DNA from: Myxococcales bacterium
GTDB taxonomy: Bacteria; Myxococcota_A; Polyangia; Polyangiales; Polyangiaceae
Assembly (NCBI GenBank): GCA_016712525.1
Contig: JADJQX010000001.1
Location: forward strand, 1,054,001-1,118,000
DNA length: 64,000 nucleotides
Direction: 5' to 3'
The notes under the pieces were generated by a model, which made no database searches, was not told where the DNA came from, and was given only the letters and a program-made list of their open reading frames with translations. Position 1 is the first letter of the stretch. Every line of letters starts with the position of its first letter. Positions 8,465 through 17,243 of the stretch are shown one piece after another. Both the position numbers and the translations under genes were made by a program.

Positions 8465-10051
8465 ATGGCTCAAGACAAACGCCAAGCCCTCTACGACCGC
8501 ATTCGAGCCACCTCGAGGGACGAGGTCGTGCTCGAGGAGATGATCCGCCTCGGGTTCTGGCCCGCCCGAGGCGAGGTACCCCACGATCCGGCCGACGAGA
8601 TCCGCGCGCGCACCGAGATGCAGCGCGAGCTCTCGGCGCTGCGCACGGAGCAGAGCCGCCTCGGGAACCTCGAGGCCCTCAAGAAAGAGCTCTACAAGCG
8701 CAGGCTCGCCGCCTCGAAGGCCAAACAGGCCGAGACCCGAGCCCGGCGGGAGCGAGAGCGCCTCGCGCGGGCCGAAGGCTGGAAAATACGCAAAGCGGGC
8801 GACATCGTGTTCCTCGGCCGCGAGGTCTCGGGGGGCTTGTCCGACACCACCTGCGACGAGGCCAAGCTCACGAAGCAGGGGCTCCCCGTGCTTCGTACGG
8901 CGGTCGACGTGGCGCGGGCGGCCGGTGTAGGCGTGCCCGAGCTGCGGTTTTTGAGCTACGCACGCACGACCTCGCGAATATCTCACTACCGTAGGTTCGC
9001 GATACCCAAGAAGGCCGGTGGGGTCCGGGTGATCTCGGCGCCCATGCCGCGCCTCAAGAGGCTCCAGCGCTGGCTGCTCGACTCCGTCCTCTCGCACGTC
9101 GAGGTGCACGACGCGGCCCACGGGTTCCGCGAGGGGCGATCGATCGTGAGCAACGCGAAGGCCCATGTGGGCGCGCGCGTGGTCGTGAACATGGACCTGT
9201 CCGATTTCTTCCCGGGAGTCCTCTTTCCGCGCGTCAAGGGCATGTTCCGCGCCCTCGGGTATGGCGATTTCGTGGCCTCGGTGCTCGCGCTCGTGGCCAC
9301 CGAGCCCGACATGCAGAAGGTCGTGCTCGACGGCCGTACCTTTCACGTGGCCGAGGGGCCGCGCAGGCTCCCGCAGGGCGCTCCCACGAGCCCCGCGGTG
9401 ACGAACGTGCTCTGCCGCAGGCTCGATCGCAGGCTGTTCCTCGCCGCCCGAAAGCTCGGCTTCGTCTACACGCGGTATGCCGACGATCTCACCTTCTCGG
9501 CCCACGACGACGCGTCGGCCGGGCGCACGGGGCAGCTCCTCGCGCAGGCGCGCTTCATCGTCGAAGAAGAGGGCTTCACGCCCCACCCGAAGAAGACCCG
9601 AGTGCTCCGGCGAGGCCGGCGGCAAGAGGTCACGGGAATCGTGGTGAACGACGGGCTCGGCGTCGAGCGTGAGAAGCTCCGCAAGTTCCGCGCCCTCCTC
9701 CACTCCATCCGCGCGACCGGTATCGAAGGCAAGACCTGGGGCGACTCGCCCGACGTGCTCGCGTCGGCGAGAGGGTTCGCCTCGTACGTGGCCATGGTAA
9801 GCCCCGAGAAGGGCCGCGCGCTGCTGGGGCAGGTAGCCGAGCTCGAGGCCCGCTACGGCGCAGCGAGGCCGCCGCGCGCGTCCAAAGAGGGCATGCACGC
9901 GAAGGCCGCGCCGACATCCGCAGGCCACGCGACGCCGGTCGCCACCTCCGAAGCACCGAGGCCCGAGAACGTGCCCCCCGAGGCTCCGAAGCCCGAGGCT
10001 CCGAAGCCCGAAGCCGAAGCGCCCAAGAAGAAGTGGTGGAAGCTCTTCTAG
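8465..10051 (+). CDS. ret: Retron reverse transcriptase
   Basis: A 528-residue retron-type RNA-directed DNA polymerase that copies the adjacent msd into branched msDNA. All hallmarks are visible: the retron-specific NAxxH motif as NAKAH (N230-H234), the first catalytic aspartate D244 in NMDLSDFF, PQGAPTSP, the catalytic YADD (Y338-D341), and the VTG triplet at 389-391. As in myxobacterial retrons, there is a long N-terminal extension (about 165 residues, with a Lys/Arg/Glu-rich coiled-coil stretch RARRERERLARAEG). The C-terminal 70 residues are a Pro/Glu/Ala-rich tail with KPEAPKPEA repeats ending in a basic KKKWWKLF; I know of no role for it. ATG 8465 lies 11 bases after the a2 repeat. Confidence 0.93.
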   Translation: MAQDKRQALYDRIRATSRDEVVLEEMIRLGFWPARGEVPHDPADEIRARTEMQRELSALRTEQSRLGNLEALKKELYKRRLAASKAKQAETRARRERERLARAEGWKIRKAGDIVFLGREVSGGLSDTTCDEAKLTKQGLPVLRTAVDVARAAGVGVPELRFLSYARTTSRISHYRRFAIPKKAGGVRVISAPMPRLKRLQRWLLDSVLSHVEVHDAAHGFREGRSIVSNAKAHVGARVVVNMDLSDFFPGVLFPRVKGMFRALGYGDFVASVLALVATEPDMQKVVLDGRTFHVAEGPRRLPQGAPTSPAVTNVLCRRLDRRLFLAARKLGFVYTRYADDLTFSAHDDASAGRTGQLLAQARFIVEEEGFTPHPKKTRVLRRGRRQEVTGIVVNDGLGVEREKLRKFRALLHSIRATGIEGKTWGDSPDVLASARGFASYVAMVSPEKGRALLGQVAELEARYGAARPPRASKEGMHAKAAPTSAGHATPVATSEAPRPENVPPEAPKPEAPKPEAEAPKKKWWKLF

Positions 10052-10208
10052 GGGCACCCAAGGTCGGTAGACAGAGCCGGCGCGTCAATCGGCTCGGCGC
10101 AAGATCTGCGGCTCGGGAGGCCCTCGAAAAAGCCGGCCCCTTCGGCGCGACGGCCAGGTACGGGCTGCGTATCCCGGCCGAGGCACGAAGCCTCACCCGA
10201 GGTTCGCC

Positions 10209-11351
10209 ATGCGCTTCTCCCACTTTCGGATCTTTCCAGCAATCGTGCTTGGGGCAGCGATCTGCTCGGCCTGCGGGCCCGGCGGCTCCGTCTTCCCCAC
10301 GGAAGACGCCGAAGCGACATCGGACCCGACCATGAACGACGGCATCGACCCCGGACAGGACGCCACACCAGACACGCTCTCGTCGCCCGAAGACGAGAGC
10401 ATGGTGCCCCAAGATGCCGCCACCGACGCCGACTCTCGAGATGCCGCCACCGACGCCGACTCTCGAGATGCCACCACCGACGCCGACTCTCGAGATGCCG
10501 CCACCGACGCCGACTCTCGAGATGCCGCCACCGACGCCGACTCTCGAGATGGCTCTGTCTACCCGGGCGACGCTGGGATCGACGCGGCCAAGGAGGCTGG
10601 CGTCCAGGGGCCTCCCCCTTCCCCGCTCTTCGCTCCCGGGGAGAGCGGCGCGGTCTACACGTTTCGTTCTGTCTGTGGCGTCGGCCGACGGGATCGGGTC
10701 GGCACCGCCGACATGTGCTGCAGGACAAGCTCCATTCGGGTCGAGACAACATGCGATACGGTCATGCGCGAAGAGCCCGATGGCACCGGGAATTTCAGAG
10801 TCGTGATCGACTCTCTCCAGAACTGCACTCGCACGCCCACCCCCACGGGGTATTGCAGCCGTTCGGGCAACTTGACGCGTTGCGATAGAACGAACCTGGT
10901 GTGCCCCCCGAACCAACCCGAGAGCTCCTTGGAGAAGTTCGGGGCAGGCACCTACGAGCGGCGGACATGGGTCAACCCTCTCTCGGGAAAGCGAAGTGCC
11001 CTGGACCATTATTGGGTGCCCGGCTGCCCCATGGGCGCGGCAGGTTTCGTGCCCACGGCTCCCTTTGCGCCCGAACCGTCGACCTGCGCTCCGACCGTAA
11101 GTGACTACTCGATAACGCTCTCGATCCTCTCGACCCTCGAACGCACGGGCCCTGGCACGTTCTCGCTTCAGCGTACGTGGAACGACCCGTCGACGAAGAA
11201 CCCTCGCGGAACCCACCCGTCGTGCACCGACGAACGTTTCTCGGACGTTCCGCTCGCGCTGAAGAACCGCTACGTCACAACGGGCAGGGGCACGGGGGGC
11301 ACCTTTCACACCGACCGCTACGAGTGCACCTACACGCTGACCAAGAAGTAA
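10209..11351 (+). CDS. Asp-rich repeat lipoprotein, paralogue of the 13107 gene
   Basis: A 380-residue predicted lipoprotein with a signal peptide ending at the lipobox CSAC. Next comes a low-complexity linker containing five copies of the nonapeptide DAATDADSR (one reads DATTDADSR). The Cys-rich C-terminal domain, from about residue 140 (FAPGESGAVYTFRSVCGVGR) to the last residues YTLTKK, matches the protein at 13107 along its length: paired cysteines, EEPDGTGNFRVV, and DHYWVPGCPMG versus DHYWIPGCPSG. It is probably surface-exposed, with the linker lifting the domain off the membrane. No enzymatic motif was seen and the function is unknown. Confidence 0.75.
   Translation: MRFSHFRIFPAIVLGAAICSACGPGGSVFPTEDAEATSDPTMNDGIDPGQDATPDTLSSPEDESMVPQDAATDADSRDAATDADSRDATTDADSRDAATDADSRDAATDADSRDGSVYPGDAGIDAAKEAGVQGPPPSPLFAPGESGAVYTFRSVCGVGRRDRVGTADMCCRTSSIRVETTCDTVMREEPDGTGNFRVVIDSLQNCTRTPTPTGYCSRSGNLTRCDRTNLVCPPNQPESSLEKFGAGTYERRTWVNPLSGKRSALDHYWVPGCPMGAAGFVPTAPFAPEPSTCAPTVSDYSITLSILSTLERTGPGTFSLQRTWNDPSTKNPRGTHPSCTDERFSDVPLALKNRYVTTGRGTGGTFHTDRYECTYTLTKK
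10413..10547 (+). repeat. Five tandem 27-bp repeats inside a lipoprotein gene
   Basis: Five consecutive in-frame copies of a 27-bp unit beginning GATGCCGCCACCGACG and ending ACTCTCGA encode DAATDADSR. Copies are identical apart from one G-to-A change in the third. Near-identity at the DNA level suggests recent expansion by slippage or unequal recombination. Confidence 0.95.
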
Positions 11352-11358
11352 ACCAACG

Positions 11359-11979
11359 TTACTTCTTGAAGAAGCCCCCGAGGAGGTTCGCGATCCCCTG
11401 CGGGCCACCGGCGGCCTTCACCACGTCCCCGAGATCGACGTCACCGTCGCCATCTTTGTCGAGCACGGCGTTCATGAGGGTCGCGCCGACACCGGCGTTT
11501 TGGTCGAGGTGGCGGCGCTGCTGGCCGAGAAGGCCTCCGAGGCTCTCGGGGGAGTGCCCCTCGCTCTGGGCGCGCTGACCCAAATAGGCCATCACCACCG
11601 GGGCGAGCAGCACGAGGAGCTGGAGCGCCTGATTGCCGTCGAGCCCCGAGGCCTGGCCAATCCCTTGCGCCGCCGTCTCTTGTTTGGAGCCCAAGAGGTG
11701 CCCGAGGATCCCGGCGCCGCTCCCGCCCCCTCCGAGCGCCGCGCCGAGCACGGAGCCGAGATCGGGGCCCGCGGCGTGATCGCGCTGGAGGGCCGAGTGG
11801 AGCGCCGCAGCACCTTCGGGTTGGCTCGCGTTCTTCCCGAGCGCACCGAGGATCATCGGCAGCGCCACGGCGACACCGCTCGATGTCTGCTCGGGGCTCG
11901 CGCCGATCTGTCCCGCCATGGACGAGATGGCACTCGGACCGAGGGAAGAGAGGATTTGACCCATCATGTCGTCGTTCAT
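11359..11979 (-). CDS. DUF937 (YidB-like) protein
   Basis: A protein of about 206 residues starting at MNDDMMGQ (ATG at 11979); a GTG eight codons upstream (12003) is possible. It is rich in Gly/Ala/Leu/Gln with the Gly-rich helical pattern of DUF937, for example ALPMILGALGKNAS, GSVLGAALGGGGSG and ILGHLLGSK. The C-terminus has a calcium-binding-like loop DKDGDGDVDLGD (EF-hand/dockerin spacing), followed by IANLLGGFFKK. The biochemical role of this family is unknown. It is convergent with the lipoprotein gene that ends at 11351, leaving only seven bases between them. Confidence 0.8.
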   Translation of the reverse strand: MNDDMMGQILSSLGPSAISSMAGQIGASPEQTSSGVAVALPMILGALGKNASQPEGAAALHSALQRDHAAGPDLGSVLGAALGGGGSGAGILGHLLGSKQETAAQGIGQASGLDGNQALQLLVLLAPVVMAYLGQRAQSEGHSPESLGGLLGQQRRHLDQNAGVGATLMNAVLDKDGDGDVDLGDVVKAAGGPQGIANLLGGFFKK

Positions 11980-12045
11980 GGAGGGCACGGTAGCACTCGC
12001 CACGTGTCGCTATCGGGAGACGACGTGACCCGACGGCAACGCAGG

Positions 12046-12864
12046 CTACGAGGCGCGCTTCACGTGGGAGGGAAAGTAGCCCGCGAGGAAGGACGGGCGG
12101 GCGGGAGGCTCGCTCTTCTGCCGCGCGCGACGGCGAGCGCGGCTCTGGCGCTGGTAGGTGCTGGTGACGCGGCGGGCGAGATCCGGGCGATTCACGAATA
12201 CGATCGGCGCCGCCACGCGGACTCGGCGGAGGATCTCACAGATACGGGAGAGGGTCGTCGCGCGAGCACCCGGGGTCGACCTTCGCTCTTCGAGCAGGCG
12301 CGCGCGCGCCTCGACCTCACGCGCGAGCGCGACGCGCACGGCGCTCATGGCTTCGGAGTCGATGCCGCCGAGGGCTTCGACCCCTTCGAGCCGCTGGGTA
12401 CGACGGGCGAACGTCTCGAGGGCGACGAGCGCTTCGAGGAGGGTGCCGGCCGACCGCGCGGCGCGGTGTGCCTTGCGGAGCGCCGCGGCCTCTCGCGCGA
12501 ACCTCGGGCTCGGTGTCCTTGCGCCATGAATCACGCGAAGCGCCGCGACGACCTCGCGACGCGCGCGGCTCACGAGGCCCGGCGAAAACCTGAAGACGGC
12601 GCGACGACTGCCAACTTCGATGACGCCCGCGAGCCGACGCAGCTCCGCCGCGAGCGAGGGGCCGAGCTCCGGGTCGACCGACGCGAGGCCGCGGTGCCCA
12701 GGGGCGTCTCCGTCTCCGGGTGAAGGCTCCGAGTGGGCATCGAGGACGTCGGCCGCGGCGCGCGCCTCGTCGAGCAGCACATCGATAGGGACGGGCACCG
12801 AGGTGCTCGAGGGGTGCCTCGATCGGGTCTTTCGAGGCGGGGACGTCGGGGTGAGTTTGGGCAT
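12046..12864 (-). CDS. Uncharacterised helical protein, paralogue of the 45408 gene
   Basis: A protein of about 272 residues. The start is taken as the ATG at 12864 (MPKLTPTSPP), preceded by a good ribosome binding site (CACGGAGG). It is Arg/Ala/Leu-rich and largely alpha-helical, with no signal peptide. It shares VPVPIDVLLDEA, GLASVDPELGP and the C-terminal STYQRQSRARRRARQK pattern with the gene at 45408-46247 (VPVPVLLAEV, GLASVDEALGP, SGHQRERQRVFRERK). The 5' leaders of both genes are also alike. No known domain was recognised; the basic C-terminus could bind nucleic acid. It is divergent from the lipoprotein at 13107. Confidence 0.65.
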   Translation of the reverse strand: MPKLTPTSPPRKTRSRHPSSTSVPVPIDVLLDEARAAADVLDAHSEPSPGDGDAPGHRGLASVDPELGPSLAAELRRLAGVIEVGSRRAVFRFSPGLVSRARREVVAALRVIHGARTPSPRFAREAAALRKAHRAARSAGTLLEALVALETFARRTQRLEGVEALGGIDSEAMSAVRVALAREVEARARLLEERRSTPGARATTLSRICEILRRVRVAAPIVFVNRPDLARRVTSTYQRQSRARRRARQKSEPPARPSFLAGYFPSHVKRAS

Positions 12865-13106
12865 GGTGTCCTCCGTGCCCGGTGTGTCGGCAGGCCTCGG
12901 CCACCCGTTGCGTGCGATTTTTCCAACACGACGCCGCACCGCATATCCAATGGATATCGTTCACGTTTTTTTGGCGCCGAACCTCTCCGTCGGGGGGGCG
13001 AGGCGCCGAAGGTGAGAGCCTGCGCCTCCCAGGGGTGCGACACTCGACGCGACACACGCACGCGGGGGGCGTACCTCGTGCGGCACCCATCCCCTCGAGG
13101 TCACCC

Positions 13107-14126
13107 ATGACGAAGCTGGCTCGCCGTATCCTCCCCGCGCTGCTCTCCGGCGGCCTCCTCGGCCTCGCGTGCAGCACCGTCGATCCCGTCGATCCGCCCG
13201 CGGAGGCCGGGCTCGACGCCGACTCCCCCGACACGTCCACGCCCGAGCCCCCGAAGGACGCGAGGCCCGACACCGCCGAACCAACGACCGACGCTTCGCG
13301 AGACGCCTTCGCCGACGGAACCACCGACACGGACGCGAGCGACGGGGCCACCGACGCCGCCGTGGACGCCGACACCGACGCATCGGTCGACGCGAGCGGG
13401 GACACCGGGGCGGACGCGGCCACGGACGCCGGAGACGCGGGCGCGGGTCAGACTCCCATCTTTCTCGCCGGAGAGAGCGGCGCGACCTACACCGTCACGG
13501 CGGTCTGCTCCATCACGGCCGTGAACCGCACGGGGACCGCGCAGAGCTGCTGCCGAAGCTCCATGTACACGGCGACCACCACCTGCGATTCGGTCGTGCG
13601 CGAAGAGCCCGACGGCGCCGGCGGCTTGCGGGTCGTCGTGGGCGCCATGCAAGGCTGTACGACCACGGTCGCGGGCGACACGTGCACGCGGTCCGGTGAG
13701 ATCGCGCGATGCGACGCCACGGGGCTCACGTGCCCGTTCCGCCGCGACAAGGGCGATCCGTCCCTCTTGGTGGGGACGTACGCGCGCCGCATGGCGCCTG
13801 GCCCCGGCGGCACCCAGGTGCCGCGAGATCACTACTGGATCCCAGGCTGTCCCTCGGGCCCTGTCGGCACGACCCCGACGCCGACGTGCACACCGCCTGC
13901 AACTTACGCGCAGTCCGGGAGCATCCTGACCACCTTCGCCCGGTCGGGCGTCGGAGAGTTCAGCGTGCGGCGCTCGTGGGCGCAGACTCCCCCGCTCTCG
14001 TGCCGCACTCCGAGCCTCGACGGCGCGCTCGCGCTCGCGAACACCCGGTTCTCCGAGGCGCAAGGCGCGGGCGGCACGTTCAACGCGGTGGGCTACGGGT
14101 GCACGTACACGCTCACGAAGAAGTAA
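13107..14126 (+). CDS. Asp-rich lipoprotein, paralogue of the 10209 gene
   Basis: A 339-residue predicted lipoprotein. The start is ATG 13107 (MTKLARRILPALLSGG); the open frame runs farther upstream, but that part lacks coding character. The lipobox is LACS, followed by a Thr/Asp/Ala-rich linker (DTDASDGATDAAVDADTDAS). The Cys-rich C-terminal domain from about residue 120 (FLAGESGATYTVTAVCSI) to YTLTKK is homologous to that of the 10209 gene. Its end overlaps the convergent zinc-binding gene by 14 bases. Function unknown; probably cell-surface. Confidence 0.75.
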   Translation: MTKLARRILPALLSGGLLGLACSTVDPVDPPAEAGLDADSPDTSTPEPPKDARPDTAEPTTDASRDAFADGTTDTDASDGATDAAVDADTDASVDASGDTGADAATDAGDAGAGQTPIFLAGESGATYTVTAVCSITAVNRTGTAQSCCRSSMYTATTTCDSVVREEPDGAGGLRVVVGAMQGCTTTVAGDTCTRSGEIARCDATGLTCPFRRDKGDPSLLVGTYARRMAPGPGGTQVPRDHYWIPGCPSGPVGTTPTPTCTPPATYAQSGSILTTFARSGVGEFSVRRSWAQTPPLSCRTPSLDGALALANTRFSEAQGAGGTFNAVGYGCTYTLTKK

Positions 14127-14502
14127 CGCCGACCGCTGACGCGCCCTGCGCGCGCCAGGCCGCGATCGCCTCGGGGGTCCGCGATTGGAACTCGCGCAGG
14201 GCCTCAATGCGCGCGCGGCGCCTTCGGAACGGGCGAGAGATGGCGTTCGCGAGGAGCCGCGCGATGTTGATCGACGTGCTGATCTGATCGCCGCGGTAGC
14301 CGCTTCCCTCGAAGATCTCCGGGCTGCGGAGGATCTCTTCGGTCTCGGCGACCTCGACCAAGTACACGCGCTCTCGCTCGCACTCTGCGCAGTGGGCATG
14401 TCGCTCGGGGCCGTGCGTCGCGCATACGCGCTGGGCGCACCGTGGGCACGAGAGCGTCGCCACGTTCTCGCAGAAGGCACACGCGGAGCTCCGGTAGGTC
14501 AT
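14113..14502 (-). CDS. Small zinc-binding protein
   Basis: A 129-residue protein starting at ATG 14502 (MTYRSSACAFCENV). The first 45 residues hold closely spaced ligands: CAFCENVATLSCPRCAQRVC, then THG and HAHCAEC. This is enough for two zinc sites in a B-box/zinc-ribbon-like arrangement. The rest is helical and ends with a basic region (SRPFRRRRARIE). No membrane segment was seen. Function unknown. It is convergent with, and overlaps by 14 bases, the lipoprotein gene ending at 14126. Confidence 0.65.
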   Translation of the reverse strand: MTYRSSACAFCENVATLSCPRCAQRVCATHGPERHAHCAECERERVYLVEVAETEEILRSPEIFEGSGYRGDQISTSINIARLLANAISRPFRRRRARIEALREFQSRTPEAIAAWRAQGASAVGVTSS

Positions 14503-14566
14503 GCGGCCGATCTTCGCACGGGTCGGGCCGAGCAAAGGGCTCGGCCACGACCCGTGGACGGAGGCA

Positions 14567-15175
14567 TCAGGCTTTGAGGAGACCTTCGGCCTTGAGCGCC
14601 TCGACGACCGCCGGGCGCTGGGCGACGCGGCCCAAGAAGGCACCGAGGTTCGTGAGGCCCGAGATGTCGACCTCGACGAACTTGGCCCATCCGGCGACGA
14701 CGAAGAGGTAGATGTCGGCCACGCTGAACGACTCGCCGAGCAGGTAGGGCCCCTTGGCGAGCGCGGCGTCGGCGAACCCGAGGCGCTTCAGCACGTTCTC
14801 GCGCGCGATGGGCTTGTAGTCGTCCGGTGTGTTCGGCGCGAAGAGCGGCGTGAACGATTTGTGCACTTCGGTGCCGATGTAGTTGAGCCACTCCTGGAGA
14901 CGCACACGCTCGAGCGTACCGTTGGCCGGGGCGAGCTTCGCTTCGGGCACCTTGTCGGCGACGAACTGCACGATCGCCGGGCCCTCGGTGAGCAGCTCCC
15001 CGCCGTCGAGCTCGAGGCAGGGGACGTACCCCTTCGAGTTCTTGTCGAGGAACGAGCTGCCGTCCGGGAGCTTCTTGGCCCTGTCGACCTTGACGAGCTC
15101 GAACGGGAGGTTCGCCTCGCGGAGCGCGATGTGCGGGGAGAGCGAGCAAGCGCCAGGGGAGTAGTAAAGCTTCAT
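14567..15175 (-). CDS. Glutathione S-transferase
   Basis: A 202-residue cytosolic glutathione S-transferase. It begins MKLYYSPGACSLSPHIALRE, the characteristic N-terminus of beta-class bacterial GSTs, where Tyr, Ser and Cys near residues 5-10 contact glutathione. The thioredoxin-fold part continues with GYVPCLELDG and LLTEGPAIVQFVAD. The helical C-terminal domain includes the typical SVADIYLFVVAGW. The length fits the family. ATG 15175 is chosen because homology begins there. It probably detoxifies electrophiles or peroxides; the substrate is unknown. Confidence 0.9.
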   Translation of the reverse strand: MKLYYSPGACSLSPHIALREANLPFELVKVDRAKKLPDGSSFLDKNSKGYVPCLELDGGELLTEGPAIVQFVADKVPEAKLAPANGTLERVRLQEWLNYIGTEVHKSFTPLFAPNTPDDYKPIARENVLKRLGFADAALAKGPYLLGESFSVADIYLFVVAGWAKFVEVDISGLTNLGAFLGRVAQRPAVVEALKAEGLLKA

Positions 15176-15464
15176 GGAGGAGGTGACCTTTCTCGAGAGG
15201 TGGGCGCGTCGCGGACGAAGCGCGTCGCGAGCGACGAGCGGCGTACCGTAGCGTGCGCTGGGGCTCATTTCGGCACGGAAAAGACCGTTCTCATGGGAGG
15301 ACCGCGAGCGGTCTGCTCCCCAAGAGGCGTCTCATGCCCCTCGGGTCGGTGCACGCCCGTGTGTTACGTCGCGCTACGCTGGCCGGTTCGGTCGCCGCGA
15401 ACGGCCGCTGGTCGCACGGGCTCGAGCCCGCCGGGCGCGCTACGCTCCCTGGTAGGAAAATCCC

Positions 15465-15851
15465 TTGCCGAACGTCTCGCTCCGACAGACCCGACGCGCA
15501 ACGCTCATGGTGCTCACGATCGCCGCGGGCGTGCTCGTCGCGGCATGCTCGTCGGACGATCGCCCCCCTGCCCTCGTGGTCGGGATGCCGGTGGTCGGCC
15601 CCGTGCCGAGCTTCGAGCCCGACGAGGATGACGGCTTCGACGACTTGGCCCACGCGACCGACGGAGGAGCTCGCGACGCTGGGAAAGACGCGGCGCCGGA
15701 CGCGGAGGTGGAGTGCAAGTGCGGTGGATGCCCGGTCACGCTCTACGGGGGCATGCTGTCCGTCGTGGTCCCGTGCGGGTATTCCATGTGCTCGTCGCAG
15801 GTCAAACAGACGTGCACCTCGTCGTGCAGGATGAAACGCACGAGCTGCTGA
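15465..15851 (+). CDS. Small Cys-rich lipoprotein
   Basis: A 128-residue predicted lipoprotein. TTG 15465 is preferred as start because it supplies the positively charged RQTRR before the hydrophobic stretch VLTIAAGVLV and the lipobox VAAC; an internal ATG at 15507 would lack the charged region. The middle is Asp/Ala-rich. The C-terminus has eight cysteines (ECKCGGCP, PCGYSMCSSQ, TCTSSC, TSC), likely disulphide-bonded in the periplasm. Function unknown. The 289 bases between it and the GST start contain no gene that I can support. Confidence 0.6.
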   Translation: MPNVSLRQTRRATLMVLTIAAGVLVAACSSDDRPPALVVGMPVVGPVPSFEPDEDDGFDDLAHATDGGARDAGKDAAPDAEVECKCGGCPVTLYGGMLSVVVPCGYSMCSSQVKQTCTSSCRMKRTSC

Positions 15852-15915
15852 CACGAGAGAGCCCCTCGCAGCCGAAAGCTCGGGCCATGGAACGGGGTTT
15901 GCTGCCCGTGGCGCC

Positions 15916-16326
15916 ATGGCCGCTCACCCCTCCCCCGACGACGACGAACCGACGGTCCCGATGGACATTCGGGACGCGCTGGACGAAGCGCTCGAGAGGG
16001 CCAGAGACACTCGCCCACCCCCTCCCTACTACGAGGCGTGGGCCGCCACGAAGACAGGCAGTTACGCGGCCCTGCTCGCCGACAACGAGACGTCGACCGG
16101 AGAGCGCCCCGTGAGCGTCGGGAGCGGGGCATGGAGGACCCGGGAGGGCCCCATCTCGCGCGACGAGGACCTGGAGACGGCAGCGTATCCGAAGGAACCG
16201 GGAGATCCGCTCATGGAACCCGGAGATCCGCCCTTCTGGCTCGACGACGCTCCGACGGACCCCGGCGGGTACGACGGAAGCGGGGACCTCGAGGTGCCGC
16301 GGCTCACGGGCAGGCGCGGCGCGTGA
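15916..16326 (+). CDS. Hypothetical acidic protein
   Basis: A 136-residue, Pro/Asp/Glu-rich and probably disordered protein with no signal peptide (MAAHPSPDDDEPTVPMDIRD). It has an internal near-repeat, KEPGDPLMEPGDPPFW. No family was recognised. It is favoured over the opposite-strand open frame because its third codon positions are mostly G/C and its composition resembles other genes here. It may be a small regulator or a spurious call. Confidence 0.45.
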   Translation: MAAHPSPDDDEPTVPMDIRDALDEALERARDTRPPPPYYEAWAATKTGSYAALLADNETSTGERPVSVGSGAWRTREGPISRDEDLETAAYPKEPGDPLMEPGDPPFWLDDAPTDPGGYDGSGDLEVPRLTGRRGA

Positions 16327-16451
16327 GCCTGCGATCGCGCCGATCGCATGGGTGATCGCCGGGATCCGGATCGCGGCGCGCGATCGATAGCGTGGGGATG
16401 CGTCTTCGAGGGGTCTCGTCGGCGGCGTGTCGCCCGGCGTAGGCTTCGCGC

Positions 16452-17213
16452 GTGCGTTCCCCGCGTCCCCTTCTCTTGCGGCTCTTCGTGCGGCTCCTCT
16501 CGATCCCGGTCATCGTCGGCGTGCTCTTTCTCGTCCGCGAGATGCGCCGGTGCGACTCCCGCCCGAGGGCCGCGCCACAGCTCTCGCCCGAAGACCTCGC
16601 GAAGGTGACCCGCACGATCCTCGACGACGACGAGGCCCGTCGCGCGGCGCTCGCGGGGGCCAAGTCGAACGTCACGCCTCGACCCGAGCTCGGAAATTGT
16701 CCCATCGGAGTGCACACGTTGGCCGGGCAAGACGACCCGGCGCTCGCGCCTTCGCCCGGCCACTACGACGTACCGCGACTCGGGACGACCGACGGCGGCC
16801 GACGAGCCGAGACGGCCGACGACCGCATCGCCCTCGAGGACCTCGGGATCGCGTATGCCGACGAGGTCGCGACGAAACCCGGCCCCTGGCCTCGCCGAAC
16901 GACGACCCCCGACACGGCGAAGGCGTACCTCGACCCGAGCGCGCGCGGCGCCGACTACGCGCTCGTGATCGACGACGAGACCCCGGCCAAAATCTCGGGC
17001 CCCACGTCCTTCGTGCCGGGGAGGCTCCGAGGCCACTTCTATGTGTGGGATCGCAGGTCCCGGGAGATCGTGTGTGCCGCCGACGTGGACGTCGTAGGCT
17101 CGACGAAGCTCCGAAAGATCGAGGCGTCGACCAGCCTCGAGAGCACGCTCGCGTCCGACGTTCGAGAGCAGGCCATCCGTCAAGCGCGAGAGCGACTCGT
17201 GAGAGCGCGCTGA
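16452..17213 (+). CDS. Membrane-anchored hypothetical protein
   Basis: A 253-residue protein starting at GTG 16452. An Arg-rich N-terminus precedes one membrane segment (LFVRLLSIPVIVGVLFLV), so residues from about 35 are probably periplasmic. The extracytoplasmic part has no recognised family; visible features are RGADYALVIDDETPAKISG and an Arg-rich C-terminal helix. It ends 30 bases before the convergent RND transporter gene. Function unknown. Confidence 0.6.
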   Translation: MRSPRPLLLRLFVRLLSIPVIVGVLFLVREMRRCDSRPRAAPQLSPEDLAKVTRTILDDDEARRAALAGAKSNVTPRPELGNCPIGVHTLAGQDDPALAPSPGHYDVPRLGTTDGGRRAETADDRIALEDLGIAYADEVATKPGPWPRRTTTPDTAKAYLDPSARGADYALVIDDETPAKISGPTSFVPGRLRGHFYVWDRRSREIVCAADVDVVGSTKLRKIEASTSLESTLASDVREQAIRQARERLVRAR

Positions 17214-17243
17214 CGGCCCCGTCACGAAGGAGCCACCGAGGCC

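Noticed and set aside
10413..10547. Tandem repeats considered as a CRISPR array
   Set aside because: The units are contiguous 27-bp direct repeats without spacers and stay in frame within a lipoprotein gene.
15299..15312. Short palindrome GACCGCGAGCGGTC upstream of the lipoprotein at 15465
   Set aside because: The loop is too short for a stable RNA hairpin, and no linked regulator or second copy was seen.
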